A stretch of DNA of 64,000 nt, from positions 52,206-116,205 of IMG/VR virus record IMGVR_UViG_3300028557_000015; one strand, given 5' to 3'. Below the pieces are notes generated by a model. That model was not told where the DNA came from, searched no databases, and saw only the letters and a list, made by a program, of their open reading frames with translations. Source of the stretch: a virus. The translations under genes were made by a program, and so were the position numbers. Below are positions 35,605 to 44,155 of this stretch, one piece after another (position 1 is the stretch's first letter; each line of letters opens with the position of its first letter).

Positions 35605-38600
35605 ATAAGTTTATTAGCATCGGAAGCTAATTCAGTCGATTTCTTTAATAACGCTAACATTTTTACTTGTTGTGCAATATATTCTTGTTTTGCAGTTTCA
35701 ATTCCCGGATCTCCTGCAGGCAAATCTTCTGTCGCTTTGCGTAGAGCCAATGTTGCCGTAGATACTACCTCCTTTTGTACATCAATTTCAGCCGTTATAT
35801 CATTAAGTTGTTTTAATTTTTCTTGTAATTTATTTACTGCCACAGTACCTGAAGTTTCCCCTGTCGTTGCAGGATTGCCGGCGTAGTTTGGTGTAGGTAT
35901 TTTACTGCTACCAAATAAATTCTCTAGTTGACTTGCTAAAGCAGGGCGAGTATTATCAGTTCTAGTACCTATATTTGGTAATGTTATTGGCACTGACCCA
36001 CCCGAACTTAATGATGCTATTGAACTATTCAATTTAGCAGCCAATGCAGGACTTAGTCCAATACTCGCTAATGCTTGTAATGATGCGCCGGGTAATTTTA
36101 GTTGATTGATTAAACTACTTGCACCACCTGGTAATGAGCCTATATTTACAGCCGCATTAACTTGTCCCAAAGCGGCTGTTATTCCAGCAGTTCCAGGTAT
36201 TAGATTTACCGCACCTTTAGCATTATCTATAATATTTGATACAGCACTTTGTGCTCCCGGTAATCCACTTAGTCCAGTCGATGCACTTGCTGGTAATGTT
36301 GCTTTAGCCGCATTTACTGCATTTTCTGCGGCTGATGCTAAATTAGTAGAAGCTCCTAAACCAGTAGTAACTGCTGTTGTAACACTTGCTAGTCCATTAG
36401 TAGCTGATGAGGCTGCTCCTGAGGCAATACTTGCGGCATCTATTCCTGAGTTTGCAGCCGCAGATTTTAGTACTCCTGCAACATCGCTAGCTTCTGTACC
36501 AGACGCTTGTACATCTGCTGTAGCCTTATCAGCAATTTGTTTTAAGTTTTGCGGAACGCCTGCCTTGAGAGTTGGAAATCCTTTAGTAATTGCGGCAAAC
36601 GCACTACCAGCAACACCTTTAGCACTATCTAATAACCCACTTAGTCCGCCACCTAGTTTTGTTAAACCACCTAATGATGTTGCAATAGAACCTAATCCAC
36701 CTGTTACAACTGAAGTTAAGTTGGCTGCAAAATTACCAGAAGATATTGCACCAGTTACACTACCTAACATTGTGTTGACTGCTCCACCTGCCTTACCCAC
36801 TATTCCAGAAACTCCGCCGACACCTAATGCACCTGATGCTGTTTTTAAATAATTAACAGTACTAGCTAAACCAACACTGGCAGTAGCAGTAACTAGTCCG
36901 GCAATTTGACCAGATGCTTCTTTGCCTGTTATAACGCCTGCTTGTGTAAGTTGTGTTTGTGCTTGTTGGAAGTTACTAACTTGTGTTTGAACCTGTGCTG
37001 TAGGATTATTAATATAAGTTGCGATGTTTTCTGCTCCCGGCTTTCCTGTAAAAATAGCCGAAGGCATCGCCTGTTCAATTGTTTTACCTGAACTAATTAA
37101 TGCATTTACTAATGTGGCTGATCCAGGTTTAATTACACCAGCCGCTTCAAGTTGTTGCGTAGATTGTGCCATTTTACCTATTACAGCAGTACCGTCTACC
37201 ACTCCTGCTCCTAGTTTAACTGCGGCAGCGGCTTTTCCAGTCTGTGCCGCTGTTGCAACAGCACCAACCATACCGGTTGTAGTATTTGTATCTAGTGCTT
37301 TACTGATTGCCCCAGTCACTGGAACAGTTGATGCTACACTAGGTGCAACCGGTGCACTAGGTGTACTTGGTACAGAAGCATTAGTGGCTGCAACAGCCGC
37401 TGAGGGTGCGCTTGGGAAGTTTGCACTAGCATTGTTATCTACTTTTACATCAACACCTTGATTTGCACTAGCCCAAGGACTATGTGCAGGTGCTCTACTT
37501 ACAATGCTTACTAATGCTCCCGGTGCTGCCGCCCAACCTTTTGTAGCATCGTATAGTGTATCAGTGTGTGCCACTCTAGTTAGTGGTTTGACTACCTGAG
37601 GAACTGTACCTGATGAACCTGTGTTCAAGTTAATCTTACTACCATTGATATATGTTGTATTCTGACTTGCAAAACTTGCTTCACCACCTGATTTAAAACT
37701 CATTTGGTAATCAGTTTTTAATGTGTATTTACCTAATGTATAAGTTGAGAAATCTGTGCCCGCTTTGATTTCCATCTTTTTGTCAGTCTCAATATTAATA
37801 TTCTCTGCTGAGATTTTTAAATCTTTTTTAGCATTTATATTAATATTGTTATCAGCGTGTAGATTTAAATCACCCTGTGTTCGTATGTTAACTGAGTTAG
37901 TAGCGTACATATCAATTGTACCTTCTTTACCTAACTCTATCCAACTTTGTCCGTTAGCGTGAATAATGAACAAACATTGTCCGTCATCACTCATTAATAT
38001 CTGATGACCTAAGCTACTACGTAATCTTACTAATTGGTCTCTACCTAATAGATCACCATCATCCATTACAATACTGTGACCAACTCTACGTGAAGTTATT
38101 TTTAAACTACTTTGTTGTCCTGTTCCAGTTGCGGCATCTGCAATCGTTTCATCTGTAAATCCACCTTCATATATAGGTCTACCTGGTGTATTAACTCCCC
38201 AACCAACACGACTAGGACTTTCACGTTGACTACTGGTTCCTATAGTACCACGTATTGTATCTCTTATTAGACCTTGTTGATTTAATACGCCTGCAAGATA
38301 ACTGTTAACTGGTTTAGGTTCATTATAAAAAGCAGGACTATTATTGATTGCATCGTTATTAGTATTGATATTAGTTACTGGAAGTTTCTTTGCACCACCG
38401 TAACTATTTGCTTCACTAGGATTTAATACAGCAGTTTCAGTTGATCCGTTAGCTGGCACCATGTATAATGCTTCTGGCTCAGGTACACAACCAATCCAAT
38501 AACCATAGTTAGGATCACCATTAATAAAAATACATATAACAGTTGTGCCTATATCCGGTGGACTATTCCACACACCATAACTAATTGGATTTTGCAAATA

Positions 38601-38861
38601 TGTGCCATACCCTGTCTTGTCACCTGTACCCTCAGTCAAGCCATAGAATGAAGTCATATAGTTGACGGTTACCCAACTATTGGCATCATCTGGATCTGTA
38701 CCGCCCATATCACTTAGGTATACACGTAATCTACCCGAACGTATAGGGTCGATGTTATCTTTTACTATTCCAAATACAGGTACAGGACTAACTACTGCAC
38801 CACCTGCACCTAGTTTATTTGCGCTTGTTGCGCCTTTGGGTTTAAAGATATTATTTGCCAT
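35601..38861 (-). CDS. 5: Baseplate hub/spike protein gp5-like without lysozyme domain, long Ala/Gly-rich tail (1086 aa)
   Basis: Residues about 20-130 (VFGIVKDNIDPIRSGRLRVY, PPDIGTTVICIFINGDPNYG, YWIGCVPE) form the gp5/VgrG-type OB-fold. Residues about 240-420 (SSLGHQILMSDDGQCLFIIH, DLNLHADNNININAKKDLKI) form the triple-stranded beta-helix needle that pierces the outer membrane. T4 gp5 has a lysozyme domain between these two; no lysozyme-like stretch is seen here. Instead, about 600 residues rich in Ala, Gly and Ser follow the needle and end in a coiled-coil-like segment (KLQEKLKQLNDITAEIDVQK). In T4 the needle is the tip, so this tail is unusual; it may pack along the needle or be a separate hub part. 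It overlaps the upstream hub-like gene by one base. Confidence 0.8.
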   Translation of the reverse strand: MANNIFKPKGATSANKLGAGGAVVSPVPVFGIVKDNIDPIRSGRLRVYLSDMGGTDPDDANSWVTVNYMTSFYGLTEGTGDKTGYGTYLQNPISYGVWNSPPDIGTTVICIFINGDPNYGYWIGCVPEPEALYMVPANGSTETAVLNPSEANSYGGAKKLPVTNINTNNDAINNSPAFYNEPKPVNSYLAGVLNQQGLIRDTIRGTIGTSSQRESPSRVGWGVNTPGRPIYEGGFTDETIADAATGTGQQSSLKITSRRVGHSIVMDDGDLLGRDQLVRLRSSLGHQILMSDDGQCLFIIHANGQSWIELGKEGTIDMYATNSVNIRTQGDLNLHADNNININAKKDLKISAENINIETDKKMEIKAGTDFSTYTLGKYTLKTDYQMSFKSGGEASFASQNTTYINGSKINLNTGSSGTVPQVVKPLTRVAHTDTLYDATKGWAAAPGALVSIVSRAPAHSPWASANQGVDVKVDNNASANFPSAPSAAVAATNASVPSTPSAPVAPSVASTVPVTGAISKALDTNTTTGMVGAVATAAQTGKAAAAVKLGAGVVDGTAVIGKMAQSTQQLEAAGVIKPGSATLVNALISSGKTIEQAMPSAIFTGKPGAENIATYINNPTAQVQTQVSNFQQAQTQLTQAGVITGKEASGQIAGLVTATASVGLASTVNYLKTASGALGVGGVSGIVGKAGGAVNTMLGSVTGAISSGNFAANLTSVVTGGLGSIATSLGGLTKLGGGLSGLLDSAKGVAGSAFAAITKGFPTLKAGVPQNLKQIADKATADVQASGTEASDVAGVLKSAAANSGIDAASIASGAASSATNGLASVTTAVTTGLGASTNLASAAENAVNAAKATLPASASTGLSGLPGAQSAVSNIIDNAKGAVNLIPGTAGITAALGQVNAAVNIGSLPGGASSLINQLKLPGASLQALASIGLSPALAAKLNSSIASLSSGGSVPITLPNIGTRTDNTRPALASQLENLFGSSKIPTPNYAGNPATTGETSGTVAVNKLQEKLKQLNDITAEIDVQKEVVSTATLALRKATEDLPAGDPGIETAKQEYIAQQVKMLALLKKSTELASDANKLI

Positions 38862-41476
38862 TATGCGCCTTCACCCGGTCTTGCACCAGTAAGTAATGTT
38901 GTGTTTTCTGTTTCTCTACCTGCATCCGGACTTTGAGAATTAGCAATACCGGATTGTGTTTGACCTGCATTTTGAACGCTATCGTCATTTGCTACACCTT
39001 GATTTGTGCTTTCTGTTGTAGTTGTAGTTGGAGTATCGGCATAGTCATATGATAAATTTTCTGGCTGTTGAATTGCCGCTTGAACAGCGACTGCCTCAGC
39101 TACACCAGTTGCGTCATCTTGCGTAAACCCAGTTGATGCCGATGTGCTACTTCCACTACTTGGTGTTGATCCATTTCCTCCTTCGCTTGTGCTAGTGCGT
39201 ACATCTGAACTTGATAAATCAATTCTTCTAGGATCATTTGCCGCAAATGTTGCCCTTGCATTGGCAGCAGTTTCAGTAGTTAATGCTACGCCCGTTCTTG
39301 CGGCTGTAGCATCTGTTACATTTGCTCTTCCACCAAGTGCCGCCGCCGGTGTTCCTACTACGCCCGGGAAATCATTGATGGTACAATTTAATACTTGCTC
39401 AAACTTGCCACCTCTAAAATTATGTTCTATATCAAGAACCATAAAGCTAACACCCTTAACCTTATTAGCTACTGCGGCAGGATAGTTCCAAAAGTATATA
39501 GATTCGTTGATGTTTAATAAACCGTCACTATTTGTGTAATCCACTGCTTCTTTAAAATCTATCTCAATAAAAACTTGTCCACCGTTAGGATTAATAGTAA
39601 ACCCATCACTACCGTAAAACTGATTATAAACTTGATTAACACTTGCCGGTGTTTCTTGCACCAGATAATCAGGATCACCTAATATAGTAACTTTGGCTTT
39701 AGTATATGAACCTGGATCAAACAGACTAGTCATATATGCGTTTTGTGCTTCCATACCCACATCTTGTCTTCCCTGTGTATCTTGGTTTTGTTTTTTATTA
39801 GGAAATGTAGGTATGTTTGCCCCTCCGCCTTGACTTGCTGGATCGCCATTAGGTGTTAGTGCCACATTCATAAATGTATTATCCATAGTCTGTTCATATG
39901 ATATAACTTCACTGTTCTTGCCAGTAAACCAATATTCATATCGTTTGTGCGGACCATAATACTTACTAGATTTTGTGTATGGTGAGGATGCAGCCGGAGT
40001 TTCATATGGTTGTATTACATATGTAATTTCATATGCAAAATCACCTACTTTAGTATCAAAACCTAATGCTTTAACTTCAGTGCTTAAATTATACCATTTA
40101 ACAGGAGGTATATCTTTTTTTGTAACAACTTCTGGACTGTTCGTGTCAGGGTCAGGTTCTTCACTAGCAACAAATATAACTTTAAGCGCATCTTCCATAT
40201 ATGAACTTTGCTTAATAATATTATTAATAGCTTGAGGAATAGGTGTACCTTTATCAATTTGAATTAATCTTTTAGTAGTGTCAGGTACCGATTTAACGCT
40301 TGTCCCTTCAGTTACTTCATTTGAGTTATCTGCCCTACTCATTGGTTGTTTTTTTCTATCAGGATCTGCTTTGCTAACAAGACTTGCATTTTGTATAAGA
40401 CTAGTATCACCTATAAATCTAACTTTATACACATTTGGTATTTCAACTGAACCTTGTGTTTTTAGTGTTTGTTGATTTTCATTTAATGTTTTTAGTAAAC
40501 TAGTAATACCATCACCTTCACCATCTAATGCTTCTTTAACCGTTCCAGCAACAATTGGTACTTTATTATCTGCTGTTCCTCTAGCAATACCCATTCCTAC
40601 GTTAGTAGCTATAACGTTAGCTGTTATATTATAAGTTGTAGCACCACCATTAATTTTAAACTTCATTGCAGTTATAACAATGTCATAAAATCTTTCATAT
40701 ACACCACTAGCATCAGGACTAGTATTAAGTGTATCACTAGCAAATACTTCACTTGCATTTGCAATGTTTCCATTTTTGTCATAACCTTGAAAACGTATAC
40801 CTAAAACAAAAAACTGTCTGCTTGCGTTAGCCGATTTATCGTAGTTTTTTAATTTACTATTTTTTCTTAATGCATCACTTGCTCTTTTTAGTTTAGTGAT
40901 AAACGAAAAGCCATACGGTTCATAAATGTTAAATGTAAGTCCAGTAACATTAGATGCAGTTTGAGTATTTTTTCCATTGATAGCTGATTTAATTTTTAAA
41001 TCGTCTATATAATAATCCAATTCAAATCCAGGTGCTCGTTTACTTGTTTTGTTATTGATGCCACCAGATTGTGCAATTAAGAATGCACCACCGTTCGTTG
41101 ATTGACCACTAGCATCAGTCTGACTTAGTGCATTAATATTTTTTCTACCTGATAATTGAAAAGCATCATATGCATCGGGGGTAATCATATACAAACTTAA
41201 TTGATATGTGTAACTACTAAAATTTCCTAAGGGGTTTTGTAATCTGCTACCAGGTTTAGGTGACTTGCCTACCCCTTTATCTACTACACTATTTCCTGCA
41301 GGCTTTTGAGCTTGGCCGGCTTGAGTTTGACCTGCAAAACTTTCATTAAGAGTTTCCATCTCATTACTACCAGTTGCAGTAGCATTGCTTTCCATTGCGG
41401 CAACTCTAGCGGCATAATCAATATCATAAGTTATATCACCGTCTGACGGAGTACCACCTAAATTATTAGTTGCCAT
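38861..41476 (-). CDS. Large baseplate/hub-like structural protein (871 aa), possible gp27 analogue
   Basis: I do not recognise this protein firmly. The first about 85 residues are polar and probably flexible. The body is beta-rich (SSYTYQLSLYMITPDAYDAF, GLTFNIYEPYGFSFITKLKR, RQFFVLGIRFQGYDKNGN, VTILGDPDYLVQE, GGQVFIEIDFKEAVDYTNSD), and the last about 150 residues are Thr/Ser/Ala/Gln-rich with little order. It lies between gp53 and the gp5-like spike, so a gp27-like hub role, adapting the tube to the spike, is the likeliest guess. There is no enzymatic motif. Structure prediction and comparison with T4 gp27 would settle the call. Confidence 0.6.
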   Translation of the reverse strand: MATNNLGGTPSDGDITYDIDYAARVAAMESNATATGSNEMETLNESFAGQTQAGQAQKPAGNSVVDKGVGKSPKPGSRLQNPLGNFSSYTYQLSLYMITPDAYDAFQLSGRKNINALSQTDASGQSTNGGAFLIAQSGGINNKTSKRAPGFELDYYIDDLKIKSAINGKNTQTASNVTGLTFNIYEPYGFSFITKLKRASDALRKNSKLKNYDKSANASRQFFVLGIRFQGYDKNGNIANASEVFASDTLNTSPDASGVYERFYDIVITAMKFKINGGATTYNITANVIATNVGMGIARGTADNKVPIVAGTVKEALDGEGDGITSLLKTLNENQQTLKTQGSVEIPNVYKVRFIGDTSLIQNASLVSKADPDRKKQPMSRADNSNEVTEGTSVKSVPDTTKRLIQIDKGTPIPQAINNIIKQSSYMEDALKVIFVASEEPDPDTNSPEVVTKKDIPPVKWYNLSTEVKALGFDTKVGDFAYEITYVIQPYETPAASSPYTKSSKYYGPHKRYEYWFTGKNSEVISYEQTMDNTFMNVALTPNGDPASQGGGANIPTFPNKKQNQDTQGRQDVGMEAQNAYMTSLFDPGSYTKAKVTILGDPDYLVQETPASVNQVYNQFYGSDGFTINPNGGQVFIEIDFKEAVDYTNSDGLLNINESIYFWNYPAAVANKVKGVSFMVLDIEHNFRGGKFEQVLNCTINDFPGVVGTPAAALGGRANVTDATAARTGVALTTETAANARATFAANDPRRIDLSSSDVRTSTSEGGNGSTPSSGSSTSASTGFTQDDATGVAEAVAVQAAIQQPENLSYDYADTPTTTTTESTNQGVANDDSVQNAGQTQSGIANSQSPDAGRETENTTLLTGARPGEGA

Positions 41477-41477
41477 A

Positions 41478-41789
41478 TTATATACCTAATACTTGTTTTA
41501 GTGTTGACGCTTCTGGTAAATAGATGCTAGTGCCGGTAGTAAAATCAAAAAACGGATCTGATAATGCATTAGGGTTTCTGCTAGCAAAGACCCACCATAA
41601 CTTAGGATTAGCATATAAGTCATATGCTAACATATCCGGACGTAAATTATAGGTTGTTGTTATTTCCCAATATCTATCACTACCTAATTTAGGTATAGGT
41701 CTATCAACTAGTGTATCTAAAAATCTACCATTCACTACACCGGTAGCGTAATACGGACTTGATGCAGGATATAAACTATTACTAGGCAT
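41478..41789 (-). CDS. 53: Baseplate wedge protein gp53-like (103 aa)
   Basis: The segment RYWEITTTYNLRPDMLAYDL followed by YANPKLWWVFASRNPN and then FDFTTGTSIYLPE is characteristic of the gp53 baseplate wedge family, with a LysM-like pattern. T4 gp53 is 196 aa; this version keeps mainly the conserved half. In T4, gp53 joins adjacent wedges around the hub. It shares a base with the end of the upstream gp48/54-like gene and is followed one base later by the hub-like gene, consistent with co-translation of baseplate parts. Confidence 0.8.
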   Translation of the reverse strand: MPSNSLYPASSPYYATGVVNGRFLDTLVDRPIPKLGSDRYWEITTTYNLRPDMLAYDLYANPKLWWVFASRNPNALSDPFFDFTTGTSIYLPEASTLKQVLGI

Positions 41790-43069
41790 TACCAGATACC
41801 TCCACCTGATCGTTTGCTTCCGCGTAACAATTGACCGGTAGCGTATTCTTTGAGACTGAACTTGTTACTGATATCATTTCTAGTAACGATCGGAATACAA
41901 GTGATTTGTAATTGTAATTTTGTAGGTACATAGGTTGCTTCAGAGTTAATTAGTGAATTTTGTGTTGAAAAGTTTGGTGGCCTTGGATTCAATCCATTAT
42001 TTGCCCTTCTAAATACACTTGCAACAAAAGTATTTACTATTGTATTTTGTTGTGCTACATTTACTCCGGGTTGATTTGTCTGACTACCTGCACGTATATA
42101 ATCTACTTCAGTTGGAGTATTATATGTAAAATTAGTAACAACTAATGGATGAGCATCAAACGTGTAAGCACCAAAGCCACTCAAATAACATAACGGGGGA
42201 GGTACACCATTATTGGGGTTCTGATCCTGACCATAGAACATCTTAGTTACACTACGGAAAAAATGTATTACAGCTAATAAGTAGTTTGCTTCTGTTGTAT
42301 CTTGTGCTGTAAAATCAGCCGTGATTGAAACGGTATCTACACTACTACCCTTATACTGATAAACTTTATAGTTGCTATGAACTAAATCACTTGGATCATA
42401 ACCTGCACTATATGTTACTGATATGCCAGGTGTATATGGAAAGATTACCCCGTCTGTTGCTTGTAGTGGTGCTAATATTCCCGCTTGTCCTTTTGGCACA
42501 TTATACAAATAATTTGAATTTGGTGCTAGACTTAATCTTGCTCGCCAATCTGGTTTCTGTTGAAAATTAGCTGTATCTTGTTTTGTAGCAGTACTACGTG
42601 TATTGTTTACTGCTGTTGATATACCTTGTCCACTGCCACCGGCTGTTGGATCAAATACACTTTCAGTAACCTCTTGTCTAGGATCAAATACACTTTCAGT
42701 AACCTCTTGTCTAGGATCAAATACGTTTTCTGTTATAGAGTTGGGTGATGTTACTGTTTGTCCTTCTTCACCAATATTTGTGTTGGGGTCACTGGCAAGA
42801 CTTATTGTTTGTTGGGCTTGAGGTATTTCTTGATTTTGTGCTTCTTCACCAATATTTGTATTAGGATCTGATGCGACTAATAGGTTGTTCAACTCATTCT
42901 GAAGCTGAATTAGTGTATTTCTTGCTGTTGCTAACTGTCTTTCTATATCAGCAATTACAGCAGGATCAGGTTGTGGAGAACCGGAAGCCGCATCTAATTG
43001 AAGTTCTAATGATGCTATTTCAGCTTGGGTTGATGCAATATCAGCGTCTAGTTGAGCTTGTGATGCCAT
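41789..43069 (-). CDS. Baseplate tail-tube cap/initiator protein gp48/gp54-like (426 aa)
   Basis: Residues about 175-400 (WRARLSLAPNSNYLYN, ILAPLQATDGVIFPYTPGIS, SAGYDPSDLVHSNYKVYQYK, ANYLLAVIHFFRSVTKMFYG, LSGFGAYTFDAHPLVVTNFT) match the gp48/gp54 group that caps the hub and starts tail-tube polymerisation. The two T4 proteins share a fold, so I do not choose between them. The first about 170 residues are extra: a coiled-coil-like start, a duplicated ASDPNTNIGEE motif and an 11-residue tandem repeat. It is the first gene of the long minus-strand run, with a late promoter 22 bases before the ATG. Confidence 0.8.
   Translation of the reverse strand: MASQAQLDADIASTQAEIASLELQLDAASGSPQPDPAVIADIERQLATARNTLIQLQNELNNLLVASDPNTNIGEEAQNQEIPQAQQTISLASDPNTNIGEEGQTVTSPNSITENVFDPRQEVTESVFDPRQEVTESVFDPTAGGSGQGISTAVNNTRSTATKQDTANFQQKPDWRARLSLAPNSNYLYNVPKGQAGILAPLQATDGVIFPYTPGISVTYSAGYDPSDLVHSNYKVYQYKGSSVDTVSITADFTAQDTTEANYLLAVIHFFRSVTKMFYGQDQNPNNGVPPPLCYLSGFGAYTFDAHPLVVTNFTYNTPTEVDYIRAGSQTNQPGVNVAQQNTIVNTFVASVFRRANNGLNPRPPNFSTQNSLINSEATYVPTKLQLQITCIPIVTRNDISNKFSLKEYATGQLLRGSKRSGGGIW
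42648..42730 (-). repeat. 33-base in-frame tandem repeat in the gp48/54-like gene
   Basis: Two identical 33-base units (42648-42680 and 42681-42713) and a partial third encode VFDPRQEVTES repeats. The length is a multiple of three, so the reading frame is kept. The nearby ASDPNTNIGEE duplication is older and more diverged in DNA. Confidence 0.85.
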
Positions 43070-43091
43070 AATATGTTGTTATCCTTACACA

Positions 43092-43099
43092 TATTTATC
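43092..43099 (-). promoter_or_regulatory. Putative late promoter (GATAAATA) for the baseplate operon
   Basis: Minus-strand GATAAATAT ends 22 bases before the ATG of the gp48/54-like gene, in the divergent gap with gp55. Confidence 0.65.
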
Positions 43100-43141
43100 G
43101 CTAAATAAAAGTGCTGTTTTTACCCTTTCCCTCACAAAATC

Positions 43142-43171
43142 GTTGCTTTTCAGCAACAATAATGCTATAAT
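43142..43171 (+). promoter_or_regulatory. Host-type sigma70 promoter for gp55, with hairpin over the -35 box
   Basis: TTGCTT (43143-43148), a 17-base spacer and TATAAT (43166-43171) form a near-consensus sigma70 promoter, with TSS expected about 20 bases before the gp55 ATG and a GGAGAA ribosome-binding site. GTTGCT/AGCAAC (43142-43157) can form a 6-bp hairpin across the -35 box, possibly an operator-like palindrome. Confidence 0.7.
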
Positions 43172-43196
43172 CATTACAACATAATAACGGAGAAAT

Positions 43197-44105
43197 ATGT
43201 CCTTACCATCAAGAAAACCTGTCAACTATTTAAATAATAAAGACATTCTAAAAGAAATACACGAAAGCAAAAACGCATACTGCTACTTTACAGATCCAAG
43301 TTATCATCGCTATGATTTTATTGTAGATATGCCACAATCAAGTATTGAGGATAGTTTAGAATATGCTTTCAAGCCAGAAACTATACAGCAAGCAAAAGAA
43401 ACTCGGGCACTACGATTAAGTTTAGAACAGGGTAGTAAGGATGCAGTTAGCCCAGATTCTATCCCCGTTACAGATTTAGTATTTCGTGTAATGAATTGGG
43501 ATCACGTTCCGGTCGCACCAAAACAACCCCGCAAAACAGTTAAAAAGAAAACAGCAAAAGATATCTTTGAGTTTGAGGAACCAAATCCAGATGAGATTTT
43601 TGCCGACTTAGAAGATAATACAACCAAAGCTGAAGTGGATGACATGGTTCACGTTAAAGTTAACTTCCCACCATTCCAACATTATAAAATTGATGAAAAT
43701 AATACATTCTATTGTGTGGGTAAAAGTCATTGGGAAGGTGATTTGGAAACAGGCAATTTCAATAAAGACCACGGCAAAATCACAAACAAGCTTGCCCGTA
43801 TGTACATTATGATGTGTGAAAAATATGCAATGAAATACAATTGGCGTGGATACACATACAATGACGAAATGCGTAATAGTGCTATCTTACAATTAACTTA
43901 TGTTGGTCTACGTTTCAATGAAGCTAAAAGTGCAAACCCATTCGCTTACTACACAGCCGCTATCACTAATAGTTTCTGCAGGGTATTGAATACAGAAAAA
44001 CGTAATCAAAACATACGTGATGATATTTTAGAAATCAATGGTCTAAACCCAAGTTGGAGTAGACAGGGTTCGGGTGGAACTGTATCCACTGTGTACGAAG
44101 AATAA
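43197..44105 (+). CDS. 55: Late-transcription sigma factor gp55-like (302 aa)
   Basis: The C-terminal about 110 residues (KYNWRGYTYNDEMRNSAILQ, YVGLRFNEAKSANPFAYYTA, ITNSFCRVLNTEKRNQNIRD) correspond to sigma region 2, which recognises the -10-type octamer of T4 late promoters. The N-terminal extension (PVNYLNNKDILKEIHESKNA, TDLVFRVMNWDHVP) makes it longer than T4 gp55 (185 aa); I recall the same plan in cyanophages. It would bind host RNA polymerase core and direct it to the GATAAATA / CTAAATA sites listed here. It is driven by a host-type promoter and heads the replication/recombination operon. Confidence 0.88.
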   Translation: MSLPSRKPVNYLNNKDILKEIHESKNAYCYFTDPSYHRYDFIVDMPQSSIEDSLEYAFKPETIQQAKETRALRLSLEQGSKDAVSPDSIPVTDLVFRVMNWDHVPVAPKQPRKTVKKKTAKDIFEFEEPNPDEIFADLEDNTTKAEVDDMVHVKVNFPPFQHYKIDENNTFYCVGKSHWEGDLETGNFNKDHGKITNKLARMYIMMCEKYAMKYNWRGYTYNDEMRNSAILQLTYVGLRFNEAKSANPFAYYTAAITNSFCRVLNTEKRNQNIRDDILEINGLNPSWSRQGSGGTVSTVYEE

Positions 44106-44112
44106 TTTAACC

Positions 44113-44139
44113 AAAGCCGTTGCTATATGTGACGGCTTT
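44113..44139 (+). terminator. Hairpin after gp55 (possible weak terminator)
   Basis: AAAGCCGT (44113-44120) pairs with ACGGCTTT (44132-44139) around an 11-base loop. The following bases are AT-rich but not a U-run, so it may attenuate, or shield the gp47 start, rather than terminate fully. A TATAAT follows at 44144-44149. Confidence 0.45.
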
Positions 44140-44155
44140 ATTATATAATAGACAA

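Noticed and set aside
36106-36852. Plus-strand ORF of 248 codons
   Set aside because: It lies fully opposite the Ala/Gly/Ser-rich part of the gp5-like gene; its Ala/Pro/Val-rich translation is the antisense shadow of that composition.
42648-42730. CRISPR-like repeats
   Set aside because: The 33-base units are directly adjacent with no spacers and encode an in-frame peptide repeat.
43101-43107. Plus-strand CTAAATA as a late promoter of gp55
   Set aside because: It is 90 bases before the ATG, while a near-consensus sigma70 promoter lies at the right distance; the match probably follows from the AT-rich dyad with the minus-strand site.
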